Positions 8,709 through 18,273 of a DNA stretch of 64,000 bases are shown here, in pieces (the stretch's first letter is position 1; each line of letters begins with the position of its first letter). The translations under genes and the position numbers were made by a program. The notes under the pieces are model-generated. The model was not told where the DNA came from and did not search any database. It worked only from the letters and a program-made list of their open reading frames with translations. This DNA is from Hymenobacter siberiensis (GTDB taxonomy: Bacteria > Bacteroidota > Bacteroidia > Cytophagales > Hymenobacteraceae). The stretch covers positions 2,976,001 to 3,040,000 of the forward strand of contig NZ_JAHLZY020000001.1 in NCBI RefSeq assembly GCF_018967865.2. Reading direction: 5' to 3'.

Positions 8709-9119
8709 TGGCGCGAGTTTGGGCAAAGCCGTAACTCGTGCCCAAAATCGGGCGAGGCTGTGCCTCGCACCAGAACGACCAGCCAGAACGACTCGCCTGA
8801 GCAGCTACCGTTTATCCCAAAAGCAGCATGCACACTGGCCATAGTCTAAGCGAAGCGACGACTACGCGCCTACGGTGAGGCGAGTTTGCAACTTGCCACC
8901 CGGGGGAACTTGCCCTCCGGAGCATTCGTAGCGAATCACAAACTCGCTTTACACCACGCCTGTAGTTGTCGCTTCATTCAAACGATGGCTAGCGAAACTG
9001 TAGCTATCAAAAGAATACCGTGCTTACTGCGCAGCTCAGCATTGCCGCTGCGCGGCAGTGGAGGCACAGCCTCCACCCATAGTCCGGCACGAGTTACGGC
9101 TTCGCCCAAACTCGCGCCA
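8709..9119. repeat. Inverted-repeat element D1 (411 bp)
   Basis: Near-identical ~34-bp inverted ends, GGCGCGAGTTTGGGCAAAGC at 8710 and its complement ending at 9119. They enclose ~340 bp holding smaller palindromes (CGAGGCTGTGCCTCG near 8753, GGAGGCACAGCCTCC near 9059). A shorter relative, D2, is at 32805-32968. The element fills almost the whole gap between the ABC ATPase and its permease. No protein-coding gene is supported in it. Confidence 0.85.
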
Positions 9120-9135
9120 GTTAATCTCTCAAATT

Positions 9136-11667
9136 ATGACCAATACTTCCTGGCTTTTCCGCATGGCGTGGCGCGACAGCCGCCGCAGCCGGGCGCGGCT
9201 GCTGCTTTTTATGGCCAGCATTATCCTGGGCATCGCGGCGCTGGTGGGCATCAATTCCTTTGGCGACAACCTGGCCCGCAGCATTGCCGGGCAGGCGCGG
9301 GAACTGCTCGGGGCCGACCTCGTACTCAGCGCCAACCAACCCTTCGATGCCAAGCTGGAACCGGCCCTTACAACCCTCGGCACGGCCCAAACGCGGGAAG
9401 TCTCCTTTGCTTCGCTGGTGCAGTTCCGGCCGGGCAAGGGCACACGGCTGGCGCAGGTGCGGGCGCGCTCCGGCGGCTTTTTCTACGGTGCGTGGGAGGT
9501 GCAGCCAAAAGCGGCCGCTATCCACTTCGCCGATACGACCGCCGCGCCGGGCGCGCTGGTCGATGATGCGTTGCTGGTGCAGTTCGGCGCTAAAATCGGC
9601 GATTCGGTGCAGGTGGGCCAGGTGGTGCTGCCCATCATTGGGCGCGTGCTGAAAACGCCGGGGCAGTCGGGCATTACCACGGCCGTGGCACCTACCGTGT
9701 TTCTGCCCCTGGGCCAGGTCACGGCCACCGGGCTGGTGCAGCGCGGCAGCCGGGTGAAGTACACCCGCAGCTACCAGTTTGCACCGGACACCGACGTGGC
9801 CGCCATCCTCAAACCCCTGCAGGCCCGCCTCGACGCCGCCGACATCGACACCGATACCGTGGCCAGCCGCCAGCAAAGCACCGGCCGCGCCTTCGCCGAC
9901 CTAACCCGTTACCTCAGCCTGGTGGCCTTCGTGGCGCTATTACTGGGCTGCGTGGGCGTGGCCAGCGCCGTGAACCTCTACGTGCGCGAAAAGCTGGCCG
10001 CCGTGGCCGTGCTGCGCTGCCTGGGTGCCAGCGGCAAGCAGGCGCTGCTAATTTATCTGATTCAAACGACCGGCCTCGGCTTCATCGGGGCGGTGCTGGG
10101 GGCAGCGCTGGGGGCGGCCGTGCAAGGGTTGCTACCGCGGGTGCTGGGCGATTTCCTGCCCGTGGATATTACGGTGAGCATCTCGTGGGCCGCCATTGGC
10201 ACGGGCCTGCTCACGGGGCTGTTGATGGCGGTGCTCTTCGCGCTGCTGCCGCTGCTGAGCATCCGGCGGGTGTCGCCGCTGCGGGTGCTGCGCACGGCGT
10301 TTGAGGACGATACGGCCGCGCCCGACCCGCTGCGACTCGTCGTTATTGCCATCATCGGGGTATTCATCCTCGCCTTCGCCTATGGCCAGACGCGCGACTG
10401 GAAGCTTACGCTGGGCTTCGGAGCGGGGCTGCTGGCGGCCTTCGGGGCGCTGGCCGGGCTGGGTCGCCTGCTGATGGGGGCCGTGCGCCGCTTCTTTCCC
10501 GCCGGCTGGGGCTACGTGTGGCGGCAGGGCCTGGCCAACCTCTACCGGCCCCAAAACCAGACGCTCACGCTGGTAACCTCCATCGGACTGGGCACATTTC
10601 TACTGGCCACGCTCTTCCTCACCCAGGCCATGCTGCTGGGCCGCGTGCAGATTGCCGGCCAGAAATCGGCGGCCAACCTCGTGCTGTTTGATATTCAGCC
10701 CGAGCAGCGCGCCGGGGTGGAAGCACTGCTGACGGCGCAAAAGCTGCCCGTGCTCCAGCGCGTACCCATCGTGACCATGCGCCTCACGGCCATCAACGGC
10801 ACATCCGTCTCCATTATTAAGAAGGATACGGCGCGTGGCATTCCCGCCTGGGCCCTCACCCGCGAGTACCGAGTCACATTCCGCGACTCGCTGAACTCCT
10901 CCGAAAAGCTCACGGCCGGAACCCGGCCCCGCATTGGTCCCGATAAAATTCCGCGCATCTCAGTGGAGAGCGGCTATCTGGAGCGCGTTAAGCTGAAACT
11001 GGGCGATACGCTCGATTTCAACGTGCAGGGCCTGTCGCAGCGCACCATCATCGGCGGCACCCGGGAAATTGACCGCAGCCGGGTGCAGCCCAGCTTCCTG
11101 GTGATTTTTCCGGCCGGGGTGCTCGAAGGCGCGCCACAGTTTGAGGTCGTGCTCACGCGCACGCCCAACACGGCGGTGCTGGCCCGCGTGGAGCAGGCCT
11201 TGGTGCAACAGTTCCCCAACGTGTCGGCCATCGACCTGGGCCTGATTCTGACTACGCTAAACGATATCGTGGACAAAATATCTTTTGTAATTCGCTTCAT
11301 GGCTGGCTTCAGCATCCTCACGGGTCTGCTGGTGCTCAGCAGCTCGGTGGTTATCAGCCGCTACCAGCGCGTGCGCGAAAGCGTGCTGCTGCGTACGCTG
11401 GGCGCCAGCCGGGCCCAGATTCTGCGCATCACGCTGGTCGAATACGGCCTGTTGGGGCTGCTGGCGGCGCTGGCCGGCATTGGGCTGGCCGTGCTGGCGG
11501 CCTGGGCGCTAGCCGTGTGGGTGTTCGAAGCCAGCTTCGGGCCGGCCGTGCTGCCCCTGCTGGGCCTGGCAGGGCTGGTGACGGCGCTCACGGCGGGCAT
11601 TGGCCTGTTCAATAGCCGCGACGTGCTGCGGCGCTCGCCGCTGGAGGTGCTGCGGGCCGAAGGGTAA
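9136..11667 (+). CDS. ABC transporter permease, YbbP-like with two FtsX domains
   Basis: 843 residues from the ATG at 9136. The frame extends back into element D1, but MTNTSWLFRMAWRDSRRSRA is the family N-terminus (amphipathic helix, then the first membrane segment at ~24-42). A periplasmic domain follows. The first FtsX block of three membrane helices is at ~260-400, a second periplasmic region is in the middle, and a second FtsX block is at the C-terminus (SFVIRFMAGFSILTG...). E. coli YbbP has about the same length and layout. It works with the ATPase encoded at 8024-8701, and substrates are probably lipids or lipoproteins. Confidence 0.9.
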   Translation: MTNTSWLFRMAWRDSRRSRARLLLFMASIILGIAALVGINSFGDNLARSIAGQARELLGADLVLSANQPFDAKLEPALTTLGTAQTREVSFASLVQFRPGKGTRLAQVRARSGGFFYGAWEVQPKAAAIHFADTTAAPGALVDDALLVQFGAKIGDSVQVGQVVLPIIGRVLKTPGQSGITTAVAPTVFLPLGQVTATGLVQRGSRVKYTRSYQFAPDTDVAAILKPLQARLDAADIDTDTVASRQQSTGRAFADLTRYLSLVAFVALLLGCVGVASAVNLYVREKLAAVAVLRCLGASGKQALLIYLIQTTGLGFIGAVLGAALGAAVQGLLPRVLGDFLPVDITVSISWAAIGTGLLTGLLMAVLFALLPLLSIRRVSPLRVLRTAFEDDTAAPDPLRLVVIAIIGVFILAFAYGQTRDWKLTLGFGAGLLAAFGALAGLGRLLMGAVRRFFPAGWGYVWRQGLANLYRPQNQTLTLVTSIGLGTFLLATLFLTQAMLLGRVQIAGQKSAANLVLFDIQPEQRAGVEALLTAQKLPVLQRVPIVTMRLTAINGTSVSIIKKDTARGIPAWALTREYRVTFRDSLNSSEKLTAGTRPRIGPDKIPRISVESGYLERVKLKLGDTLDFNVQGLSQRTIIGGTREIDRSRVQPSFLVIFPAGVLEGAPQFEVVLTRTPNTAVLARVEQALVQQFPNVSAIDLGLILTTLNDIVDKISFVIRFMAGFSILTGLLVLSSSVVISRYQRVRESVLLRTLGASRAQILRITLVEYGLLGLLAALAGIGLAVLAAWALAVWVFEASFGPAVLPLLGLAGLVTALTAGIGLFNSRDVLRRSPLEVLRAEG

Positions 11668-11784
11668 AACGGTAGGATGAGCGACGGCCGCGACGCCGGC
11701 AAGGGCCGGGCAGTCTACTGGCCATTGTGCGCCCTACCTTCGAGGCAGCCAGTAGGCTTGCTTCCGCACTTATTCGTTTTTCTT

Positions 11785-13188
11785 ATGCCTGCCTTCATCC
11801 GATTCTCCAAACGGCTTTGCATTGCGCTGCTCTTCACGTCCGGCGCGGCACAAGCCCAGCAACTGACCATCGTGCATGCCAACGTGGTGGACGTGGCAAC
11901 GGGCAACATCCGGCCCGACATGACGGTGGTAATTGCTGGCAAACACATTGCCCGGGTGAGCCCTTCGGCTCGCGTCAATCCGAAGGTTGGAAAGGTGGTC
12001 GACGCCACCGGCCAGTACCTCATCCCGGGGCTCTGGGACATGCATACCCACGTTTATTTCGACGGCACGGCCGCCGCTGGCACCGACCTTATTCTGCCCC
12101 TGCTGCTGGCCAACGGCATCACCGGAATCCGCGACATGGGTAGCGAGCTCGACTCGATACTGAAAGCGCGGGCCGATATCGCCGCGCACCGGCGGCTGGG
12201 ACCGCGCCTGGTGGTGAGCGGCCCGATGCTGGACGGGCCGAAATCGCCCTACAAGGCCTCCATCGCCATTGCGACGCCCGAAGATGGCCGCCAGGCGGTT
12301 GACCGCCTCAAAGCGCGGGGCGTCGACTTCATCAAGGTGCAGTCGCTGGTGCCGCGCGAAGCCTATTTCGCCATCGCGGCCGAAGCGAAGAAAGTGGGCC
12401 TCGCCCTGGACGGCCACGTACCCGACGCAGTGCGCGCCACCGAAGCCCTGACGGCGGGCCAACGCTCCTTCGAGCACTTAATTGGCATTTTTGAAGCCAG
12501 CTCGACGGCCGAAGACGCCTACGTGGCGGGCCAGGAGAAGTCGCCGGGTCGGCTGCTGGCCACTTACAACGCCCCCCGCGAGGCCGCCATTATCCGGGTG
12601 CTGGCGGCGCACCCGCAGGTGTGGCAATGCCCCACCCTATACTGGGAACGGGGCCAATGGCTGGTCGATTCCATTGCTTGGGGGCAAGACCCCGACCTGA
12701 CTTACGCCGGCCACAGCTGGGTGGCGCAGCGCTGGCCCAAGGCCCAGGCCAGCATCATCCGCACCATGGACACCGAGCCGCTGCCGGTGCGCGCCCGCTT
12801 CGTCACCCACGAGCTCGACTTGGTGCGAAAGCTGCACGCGGCGCACGTAGGCTTCCTGGCCGGCACCGACACCCCGGCGGGCGTCGACCTGATTCCGGGG
12901 GCCAGCCTGCACCTGGAGCTGCAGCGCTTCGTGGCGGCCGGTTTCACGCCCCTTGAAGCCCTGCAAACCGCCACGCTCAACCCAGCGAAATTTTTCAAGC
13001 GGCAAGCCGATTTCGGCTCCGTGCAGGCCGGCCGGCTGGCCGACCTCGTGCTGCTCAGCGCCAATCCGCTGACCGACATTGCCAATACCCAGCGCATTGT
13101 GGGCGTGCTGGCCGATGGGCAATACCTCTCACAGCCAGACCTGCAGCAGTTGCGGCAGCGCTTGCAGCAGGTGGCCGCCGGGAAGTAG
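11785..13188 (+). CDS. Secreted metal-dependent amidohydrolase
   Basis: 467 residues from the ATG at 11785, which opens a signal peptide ending AAQAQ. The earlier in-frame ATG at 11677 would bury that signal. The fold is the imidazolonepropionase/prolidase-like branch of the amidohydrolases. It shows the HxH metal pair in DMHTHVYFD (~residues 85-88), a lysine in VDFIKVQSLV that can bridge the metals, histidines in ALDGHVPDA and SFEHLIG, and the catalytic aspartate in AGTDTPAG. The substrate cannot be read from sequence; periplasmic dipeptides or cyclic amides are likely. A stand-alone gene after the exporter. Confidence 0.85.
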   Translation: MPAFIRFSKRLCIALLFTSGAAQAQQLTIVHANVVDVATGNIRPDMTVVIAGKHIARVSPSARVNPKVGKVVDATGQYLIPGLWDMHTHVYFDGTAAAGTDLILPLLLANGITGIRDMGSELDSILKARADIAAHRRLGPRLVVSGPMLDGPKSPYKASIAIATPEDGRQAVDRLKARGVDFIKVQSLVPREAYFAIAAEAKKVGLALDGHVPDAVRATEALTAGQRSFEHLIGIFEASSTAEDAYVAGQEKSPGRLLATYNAPREAAIIRVLAAHPQVWQCPTLYWERGQWLVDSIAWGQDPDLTYAGHSWVAQRWPKAQASIIRTMDTEPLPVRARFVTHELDLVRKLHAAHVGFLAGTDTPAGVDLIPGASLHLELQRFVAAGFTPLEALQTATLNPAKFFKRQADFGSVQAGRLADLVLLSANPLTDIANTQRIVGVLADGQYLSQPDLQQLRQRLQQVAAGK

Positions 13189-13319
13189 CATCAGGGAAGG
13201 AGAGCAACTATTAACTCCTGCAAAACCCTGTCATCCTGAGCATTCTGCGATTAAAGTGACTTCGCCTCTTCAGACACGTCCGAAGCTTAGGGGCTATCCG
13301 AATAGACGCTAAAAAAGCA

Positions 13320-13408
13320 CGTCATGCAGAGCCCAGCGAAGCATCTTTACCGCGCAATGCAATCAATTACGGTTGCGGTAAAGATACTTCGCTGCGCGCT
13401 GCATGACG
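13320..13408. repeat. Palindromic element B2 (family B)
   Basis: The left arm GTCATGCAGAGCCCAGCGAA pairs with the right arm TTCGCTGCGCGCTGCATGAC around an AT-rich loop. A degenerate half copy (GTCATCCTGAGC) sits ~90 bases upstream near 13229. It lies between the amidohydrolase and S9 peptidase genes. Confidence 0.8.
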
Positions 13409-13443
13409 CCCTAGGTGGGCGGATTCTTAGCGAAGCGCAGAGC

Positions 13444-13451
13444 TATATTTG
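13444..13451 (+). promoter_or_regulatory. -7 promoter box (TATATTTG)
   Basis: Exact TAnnTTTG match 18 bases before the ATG of the S9 peptidase at 13470. It lies just past element B2, so the gene has its own promoter. Confidence 0.55.
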
Positions 13452-13469
13452 GGCATAATCCCGCCCTCT

Positions 13470-16298
13470 ATGCACAAGCACTTACTTCTGTTTGCCGGCC
13501 TCGCCAGCCAACTGCCCGCGCTGGCCCAACAGGCTCCCAAAAAGCCGCTCGACCATTCTGTTTATGACAAGTGGGAGAGCGTGGCCAACGCCAAAATCAG
13601 CCCCAACGGCCGGTACGTGCTGTATCAGGTAAAGCCCCAGCAGGGCGACGGCACGCTCTACCTGAAAACCTTTGATAACCGCCCGCTGGCCAGCATCAGC
13701 CGGGGCGACTCGGCGGCGTTTTCGGCCGATTCGAAGTTCGTGGTCTTCCCCATCAAGCCGCCTTATGCGCTGGTACGGCAGGCCAAAATCAAGAAGAAAA
13801 AGCCCGACGATATGCCCAAGGATTCGCTGGGCGTGTTCGCGCTCGAAACCGGCAAGCTCACCAAATACCCCAACGTGAAGTCGTGGCAGCTGGCTGAGAA
13901 AGCCCCCGTGTTGGCATTCCTGGGCAACAAGCCGGCGCTGAAGGAGGCGAAACCCACCGCCCCAGCCGACACGCTGAAGAAACTCACCGACGGCCTGCTC
14001 GGGGCTAACAAAGCCGGCGCACCGCTCACGGTCATCAGCCTGCTGACCGGCCGCACCCGCGAATTTGCGGCCGTGACCGACTACCAGATGAGCAAGCCGG
14101 GCAACCGCGTGGCTTTCGCCGTGCTGGCCCCCAAAGGCAGCAAGGACGTGCAGTCGGGTTTGTATGCGGTTGATGTAGCTTCAGGCAGCCTTAAGAAGCT
14201 GAGCAGCGGCAAGGGCACCTATAAGAACCTGGCGTTTGACGACGCCGGCCGGCAGCTGGCTTTCGCAGCCGAAAAGCACCCGGAAAAGGCACTGGTGAAG
14301 CCGTTCGGCCTGTACTACTCGGACTTTACGAAAGACACGGCGGCTATTGTTTTGCGGCCGGGCGACAAGGCGTTGAAGGCGAACTGGTCGCCGAGCGGCT
14401 TCGGCAAAATCCAGTTCAGCGAGAACGGCGAGAAGCTGTTTTTCGGCACCGCGCCCAACCCGCTGCCGCAGGATACCACGCTGGTGGACTTTGAGCACGC
14501 CAAGCTCGACATCTGGAACTACAAGGATGACTACCTGCAGCCCATGCAGCTGAAGACGTTGAAGAAGGATTTACAGCGCAACTACCTGGCCGTCATATAC
14601 CCGAAGCAGGGCAACAAGTTCGTACAGCTGGAGGATGAGTACCTGCGCGACTCCTACCTGGCCGACAACACCAACGCCGAATACGTGCTGGCCACCACCG
14701 ACACGGCCAAGCGCATCTCGCTGCAATGGGAAGGCAACACCCGCAAGCAGGCCTACCTGGTATCCACGCGCACCGGCCAGCGCGTGGCCATCAACCCCAA
14801 AGCCTTGAAAAGCCGCTTCCAGATTTCGCCCCACGGCGACTATGCCCTGTGGTACGACGACGCGGCCAAGGCGTGGTTTGCCTACTCGGTGGCCACCCGC
14901 CAAACCGTGAACCTGACCCAAAAAACCGGCGTCAGCTTCGCCGATGAGGAGAACGACTCGCCCACCGACCCCGAGCCCTACGGCGTGGCCGCCTGGACGA
15001 AGAACGACGAAGCCGTACTACTCTACGACCGGTACGATATCTGGAAAATCAACCCCAAAACCGGCTCGGCCAGCAATTTCACCGCCGGCCTGGGCCGCCA
15101 GCAGAAGCTGCGCTTCCGCTACCGCCTGCCGATAGAGAAGCAGAAGTTTATCGAGCCCAAGGATGAACTGCTGCTGCTGACGCAGAACGACGTGGACAAA
15201 ACCTGGGGCTACTACCGCAAGCCCATTGGGAGCACCAAAGCCCCCGAGCGCCTGACCACGGCCCCCATGGCCTACTCGAACGTGGAGCAGGCCAAAAACG
15301 CCCGCCGCTACCTCTACACCAAATCGAGCGTAAGCCAGCCGGCCGACGTGTATGTGAGCGCTGACCTGCAAAAGGAAACCAGGCTCAGCGCTATTAATGC
15401 CCAGCAAAAGGACTACAACTGGTTCACGGCCGAGCTCGTGCACTGGACCACGCCGCAGGGCCACGCCGCCACCGGCGTGCTCTACAAACCCGAAAACTTC
15501 GACCCCACGAAGAAGTACCCGATGATTTCGTACTTCTACGAGAAGCTCTCGGACGGCATCTACCGCTATCAGGCGCCCGCGCCCACGCCCTCGCGGCTCG
15601 ACATCGCCATGTTTGCCAGCAACGGCTACCTCGTTTTCACACCCGACATCAGCTACACCGTGGGCGAGCCCGGCCCCTCGGCCATGGAGTACGTGAATTC
15701 CGGCGTGGAAGCGCTCAAGCAAAATACCTGGGTCGATGCCGCGCACCTCGGCCTGCAGGGCCAGAGCTGGGGCGGCTACCAGGTGGCCTACCTCATCACC
15801 CAGACCAACATGTACGCCGCCGCCTGGGCGGGCGCGCCCGTCGTGAACATGACCTCGGCCTACGGCGGCATCCGCTGGGAATCGGGCATGAGCCGGCAGT
15901 TCCAGTACGAGCGCACCCAGAGCCGCATCGGCGGCACCCTATGGGAAAAGCCCGAGCTCTACATCCGCAACTCGCCGCTGTTTTCGCTGCCCAAAGTGCA
16001 GACGCCCGTGGTCATCATGTCGAACGACGCCGACGGGGCCGTGCCGTGGTACCAGGGCATCGAAATGTTCACCGACCTGCGCCGCCTGGGCAAGCCCGTG
16101 TGGCTGCTGCAATACAACGGCGAGGCCCACAACCTGGTGAAGCGCGAAAACCGCAAGGATATTTCCATCCGCGAGTTGCAGTTCTTCGACTACTACCTCA
16201 AAGGCCAACCCGCCCCCGTGTGGCTCAGCACCGGCGTACCCGCCGTGGAAAAAGGCCGCAACTGGGGCCTGGAAACGACGAAGGGAACCGGGTTGTAG
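13470..16298 (+). CDS. Secreted prolyl-oligopeptidase family (S9) peptidase
   Basis: 942 residues from the ATG at 13470, with a signal peptide ending ALAQQ. The N-terminal two thirds form a β-propeller-like region. The C-terminal α/β-hydrolase domain carries the S9 triad: serine in GLQGQSWGGYQ (~residue 765), aspartate in NDADGAVPW (~852) and histidine in GEAHNL (~886). These enzymes cut short peptides in the periplasm of Bacteroidota. The promoter box at 13444 and a hairpin after the stop suggest a single-gene unit. Confidence 0.92.
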   Translation: MHKHLLLFAGLASQLPALAQQAPKKPLDHSVYDKWESVANAKISPNGRYVLYQVKPQQGDGTLYLKTFDNRPLASISRGDSAAFSADSKFVVFPIKPPYALVRQAKIKKKKPDDMPKDSLGVFALETGKLTKYPNVKSWQLAEKAPVLAFLGNKPALKEAKPTAPADTLKKLTDGLLGANKAGAPLTVISLLTGRTREFAAVTDYQMSKPGNRVAFAVLAPKGSKDVQSGLYAVDVASGSLKKLSSGKGTYKNLAFDDAGRQLAFAAEKHPEKALVKPFGLYYSDFTKDTAAIVLRPGDKALKANWSPSGFGKIQFSENGEKLFFGTAPNPLPQDTTLVDFEHAKLDIWNYKDDYLQPMQLKTLKKDLQRNYLAVIYPKQGNKFVQLEDEYLRDSYLADNTNAEYVLATTDTAKRISLQWEGNTRKQAYLVSTRTGQRVAINPKALKSRFQISPHGDYALWYDDAAKAWFAYSVATRQTVNLTQKTGVSFADEENDSPTDPEPYGVAAWTKNDEAVLLYDRYDIWKINPKTGSASNFTAGLGRQQKLRFRYRLPIEKQKFIEPKDELLLLTQNDVDKTWGYYRKPIGSTKAPERLTTAPMAYSNVEQAKNARRYLYTKSSVSQPADVYVSADLQKETRLSAINAQQKDYNWFTAELVHWTTPQGHAATGVLYKPENFDPTKKYPMISYFYEKLSDGIYRYQAPAPTPSRLDIAMFASNGYLVFTPDISYTVGEPGPSAMEYVNSGVEALKQNTWVDAAHLGLQGQSWGGYQVAYLITQTNMYAAAWAGAPVVNMTSAYGGIRWESGMSRQFQYERTQSRIGGTLWEKPELYIRNSPLFSLPKVQTPVVIMSNDADGAVPWYQGIEMFTDLRRLGKPVWLLQYNGEAHNLVKRENRKDISIRELQFFDYYLKGQPAPVWLSTGVPAVEKGRNWGLETTKGTGL

Positions 16299-16325
16299 GC
16301 GGTGCGAACGTTCGCCTCCCCCCCC

Positions 16326-16413
16326 CCCGGCCCCCTCTCCGAAAAGGAGAGGGGGAGCGTTCGGGAGCATCGTCAGGCTCCCCTCGCCTTTTCGGAGAGG
16401 GGCCGGGGGTAAA
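16326..16413. repeat. C/G-rich inverted repeat after the S9 peptidase gene
   Basis: GGCCCCCTCTCCGAAAAGGA pairs with TTTTCGGAGAGGGGCCGGGG about 60 bases on. A smaller self-palindrome (CCCTCTCCGAAAAGGAGAGG) lies inside the left arm. It could serve as a terminator but lacks a T-run. Confidence 0.65.
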
Positions 16414-16566
16414 GCGCACCGCCAGAACGACCCAGCAGAAAAGGCCCGTTTCTACCCCTGGAAACGGACCTTTTACATTGACTGAAACTATGAAGCTTAT
16501 CCTGCGCCCCCGCCGCGACGGGGAGTGTCGGGTGCGGCGGGAGGGGCGGCGGCACAATAGCTAAGC

Positions 16567-16917
16567 CTAAGCCGCCTCCAGAATAAAATCGGCCGGAATA
16601 TTCAGCGTCTTATGAAGCTTCTTGGCCAGACTCATGGTCACGCTGGTTTTGCCATTGAGCAAGTCGCTGAACCGGCTGGCGGGGATGCCGAGCAACTCGG
16701 CCATCTGCTTGCGGTTGAGCTGGCGGTTGAACATCTCTATTTCCAGCCGGCCGATGAGCGTATCGGGCCGCACTGGGCCGTGGCCAGCCCGAATTTCGTA
16801 GTCGTCAATGGCTCCGGCCAGGGTCGCAATAGCCGCGTCGCCCTCGGGAGCCATGGTAATAAGCCGCTTCAGTTCCAGCAGCGCGGCTTGGTATTCAGTG
16901 GCGGTGCGAATAGTCAT
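16567..16917 (-). CDS. higA: HigA-family antitoxin (XRE helix-turn-helix)
   Basis: 116 residues. The C-terminal half holds an XRE helix-turn-helix (NRKQMAELLGIPASRFSDLL, then NGKTSVTMSLAKKL). The N-terminal half, with EYQAALLELKRLI, is typical of the COG5499 HigA group. It neutralises the toxin encoded 19 bases upstream and should repress the pair. The toxin-first order is characteristic of HigBA modules. Confidence 0.9.
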   Translation of the reverse strand: MTIRTATEYQAALLELKRLITMAPEGDAAIATLAGAIDDYEIRAGHGPVRPDTLIGRLEIEMFNRQLNRKQMAELLGIPASRFSDLLNGKTSVTMSLAKKLHKTLNIPADFILEAA

Positions 16918-16936
16918 AGCAAGAAGGTTTATAAGA

Positions 16937-17230
16937 TTAAAGCGTGCTCACGTCAAGCTTATCGTAGTCGGCGTGCGTGCCGATGAACAGGATGTACAGC
17001 GTGCGGGTGCTGAAATGCACCAGCGTAATCACCCGCAGGCGGTTGCCGCACACATCAAACACCAGCCGGTCGGGGGCCACGTAGTCGGTATTCCGATACG
17101 TCTGCTTCACGGCCAGAAAATCCTTCCAGCTGGCGGCGCGGGTCACGTCGTACCACTCGTTCAGCGCCCTGGCGCAGCCAGGGTACCGAATGGCCGCTTC
17201 CTTCACCGCCGATTTAGCCAGCACCACCAT
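16937..17230 (-). CDS. higB: HigB-family toxin (RelE-like mRNA interferase)
   Basis: 97 residues from the ATG at 17230. The open frame runs further upstream through a Gly/Pro-rich stretch not found in the family, and a perfect palindrome abuts this ATG, so the short start is preferred. It matches HigB_toxin: a basic N-terminal helix, WYDVTRAASWKDFLAVKQ, VFDVCGNRLRVITLVHF, and the end LYILFIGTHADYDKLD with the usual tyrosine/histidine pair. Predicted to cleave ribosome-bound mRNA. Transcribed just before higA. Confidence 0.9.
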   Translation of the reverse strand: MVVLAKSAVKEAAIRYPGCARALNEWYDVTRAASWKDFLAVKQTYRNTDYVAPDRLVFDVCGNRLRVITLVHFSTRTLYILFIGTHADYDKLDVSTL

Positions 17231-17233
17231 ACG

Positions 17234-17250
17234 ATTACATATTTTGTAAT
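17234..17250. promoter_or_regulatory. Palindromic operator of higBA
   Basis: A perfect inverted repeat, ATTACA-N5-TGTAAT, immediately upstream of the higB start. Position and symmetry fit a HigA/HigBA autorepression site. The operator role is inferred from position. Confidence 0.6.
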
Positions 17251-17431
17251 TCTCTAACGTTTCTGCGAAGCTAACAGTTTGCGGCTGGCCAACAAAGCGC
17301 GGTTGCATCGTTCCCGCTGCCCCTCCGCCCCCGCCGCGACGGGGCGTGTCGGGGGCTGCGGCAGGGGCTGGAGGTACTTGATGTGGCTTTAAGCTAAGTT
17401 TGATTCTCGTTATCTCCAGCCATGCCACTAA

Positions 17432-18211
17432 ATGCAGAGAACTATTAAAAATCGGTTTGCCTCCTTGCTACTCATGTGCTTCTCCTTTTGCTATGCGGGG
17501 TGTTCAGACAACCAACGTATTCACACGGAGAATCTATATTTTCCTAATGGAAAGCTAAAAGCAGCAGCCTCCATGAAAGGGAAAGCCTTACATGGGCTTA
17601 TTACATGGTATTATCCGAATGGCAAGGTGGAGAGTATTTCTAACTGGTACGAAAGCAAGCGAAATGGTAGCGCACGTCTATATTCTTCTGCTGGTATTCC
17701 AAAAGAGTTTGCCTATTACAAGAATGGAGTCAAAGTGAGTACAGTGTTATTTGATTCTCTAGGTAAGCCTGAGGAACGTCGGACTCTTAACGCAGCAGGG
17801 CGCGAAGTATTAATCAGGAATTACAAAAATGAGAGCCAGCCTGCCAGTAGCACATTTATGCCTATTGTAGAAGCTAATGATACAATTGTATGGGGAGAGA
17901 AATTTACAGGGTATATTCATTTCGGTTACCCTCTAAAGAGCAAAGTGACAATGTTGGTGGGTAGACTAGGCAGAGATTTGAAAGCAGAAGAACGGTACCC
18001 TTTACTTGATACCTTTCAAGTTGTGCACCAGAATAGAGATGGACGCTTTTATTTCTCATTCCCCCCAACTCATCTTGGAGCCAACACTTTCGCCTACAAA
18101 TTTATTCAGCCCGACAGTCCATGGACGAACATTCCTGAAGATTCATTATCGGTTGATGAAATGTCCGGGTCCAGACCATTCTTTGTCAAGAAGCCAACTG
18201 TACAGCGTTAG
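17432..18211 (+). CDS. Lipoprotein-like protein with YwqK/MORN-type repeats, AT-rich
   Basis: 259 residues. A hydrophobic leader ends FCYAGC, an imperfect lipobox. Residues ~35-120 contain repeats of the YwqK/MORN pattern (LYFPNGKLK, WYYPNGKVES, then KNGVKVS), the family annotated as toxin-antitoxin YwqK antitoxins. The remaining half has no recognised domain. The gene is visibly richer in A and T than everything around it and sits beside higBA, which suggests acquisition as part of a small imported island. A biochemical role is not established. Confidence 0.75.
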   Translation: MQRTIKNRFASLLLMCFSFCYAGCSDNQRIHTENLYFPNGKLKAAASMKGKALHGLITWYYPNGKVESISNWYESKRNGSARLYSSAGIPKEFAYYKNGVKVSTVLFDSLGKPEERRTLNAAGREVLIRNYKNESQPASSTFMPIVEANDTIVWGEKFTGYIHFGYPLKSKVTMLVGRLGRDLKAEERYPLLDTFQVVHQNRDGRFYFSFPPTHLGANTFAYKFIQPDSPWTNIPEDSLSVDEMSGSRPFFVKKPTVQR

Positions 18212-18273
18212 CTAACGGAATTGCTTTCCATAAGACAAAAACCCCGCCCGCCCCGGCCGTACCTTTACACACT

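Noticed and set aside
8886..9566. A plus-strand frame starting inside element D1
   Set aside because: Overlaps the true permease in another frame; no family resemblance.
16326..16413. C/G-rich inverted repeat after the S9 peptidase as a further mobile element family
   Set aside because: Only one copy is seen in the window, so it is listed as a repeat without a family claim.
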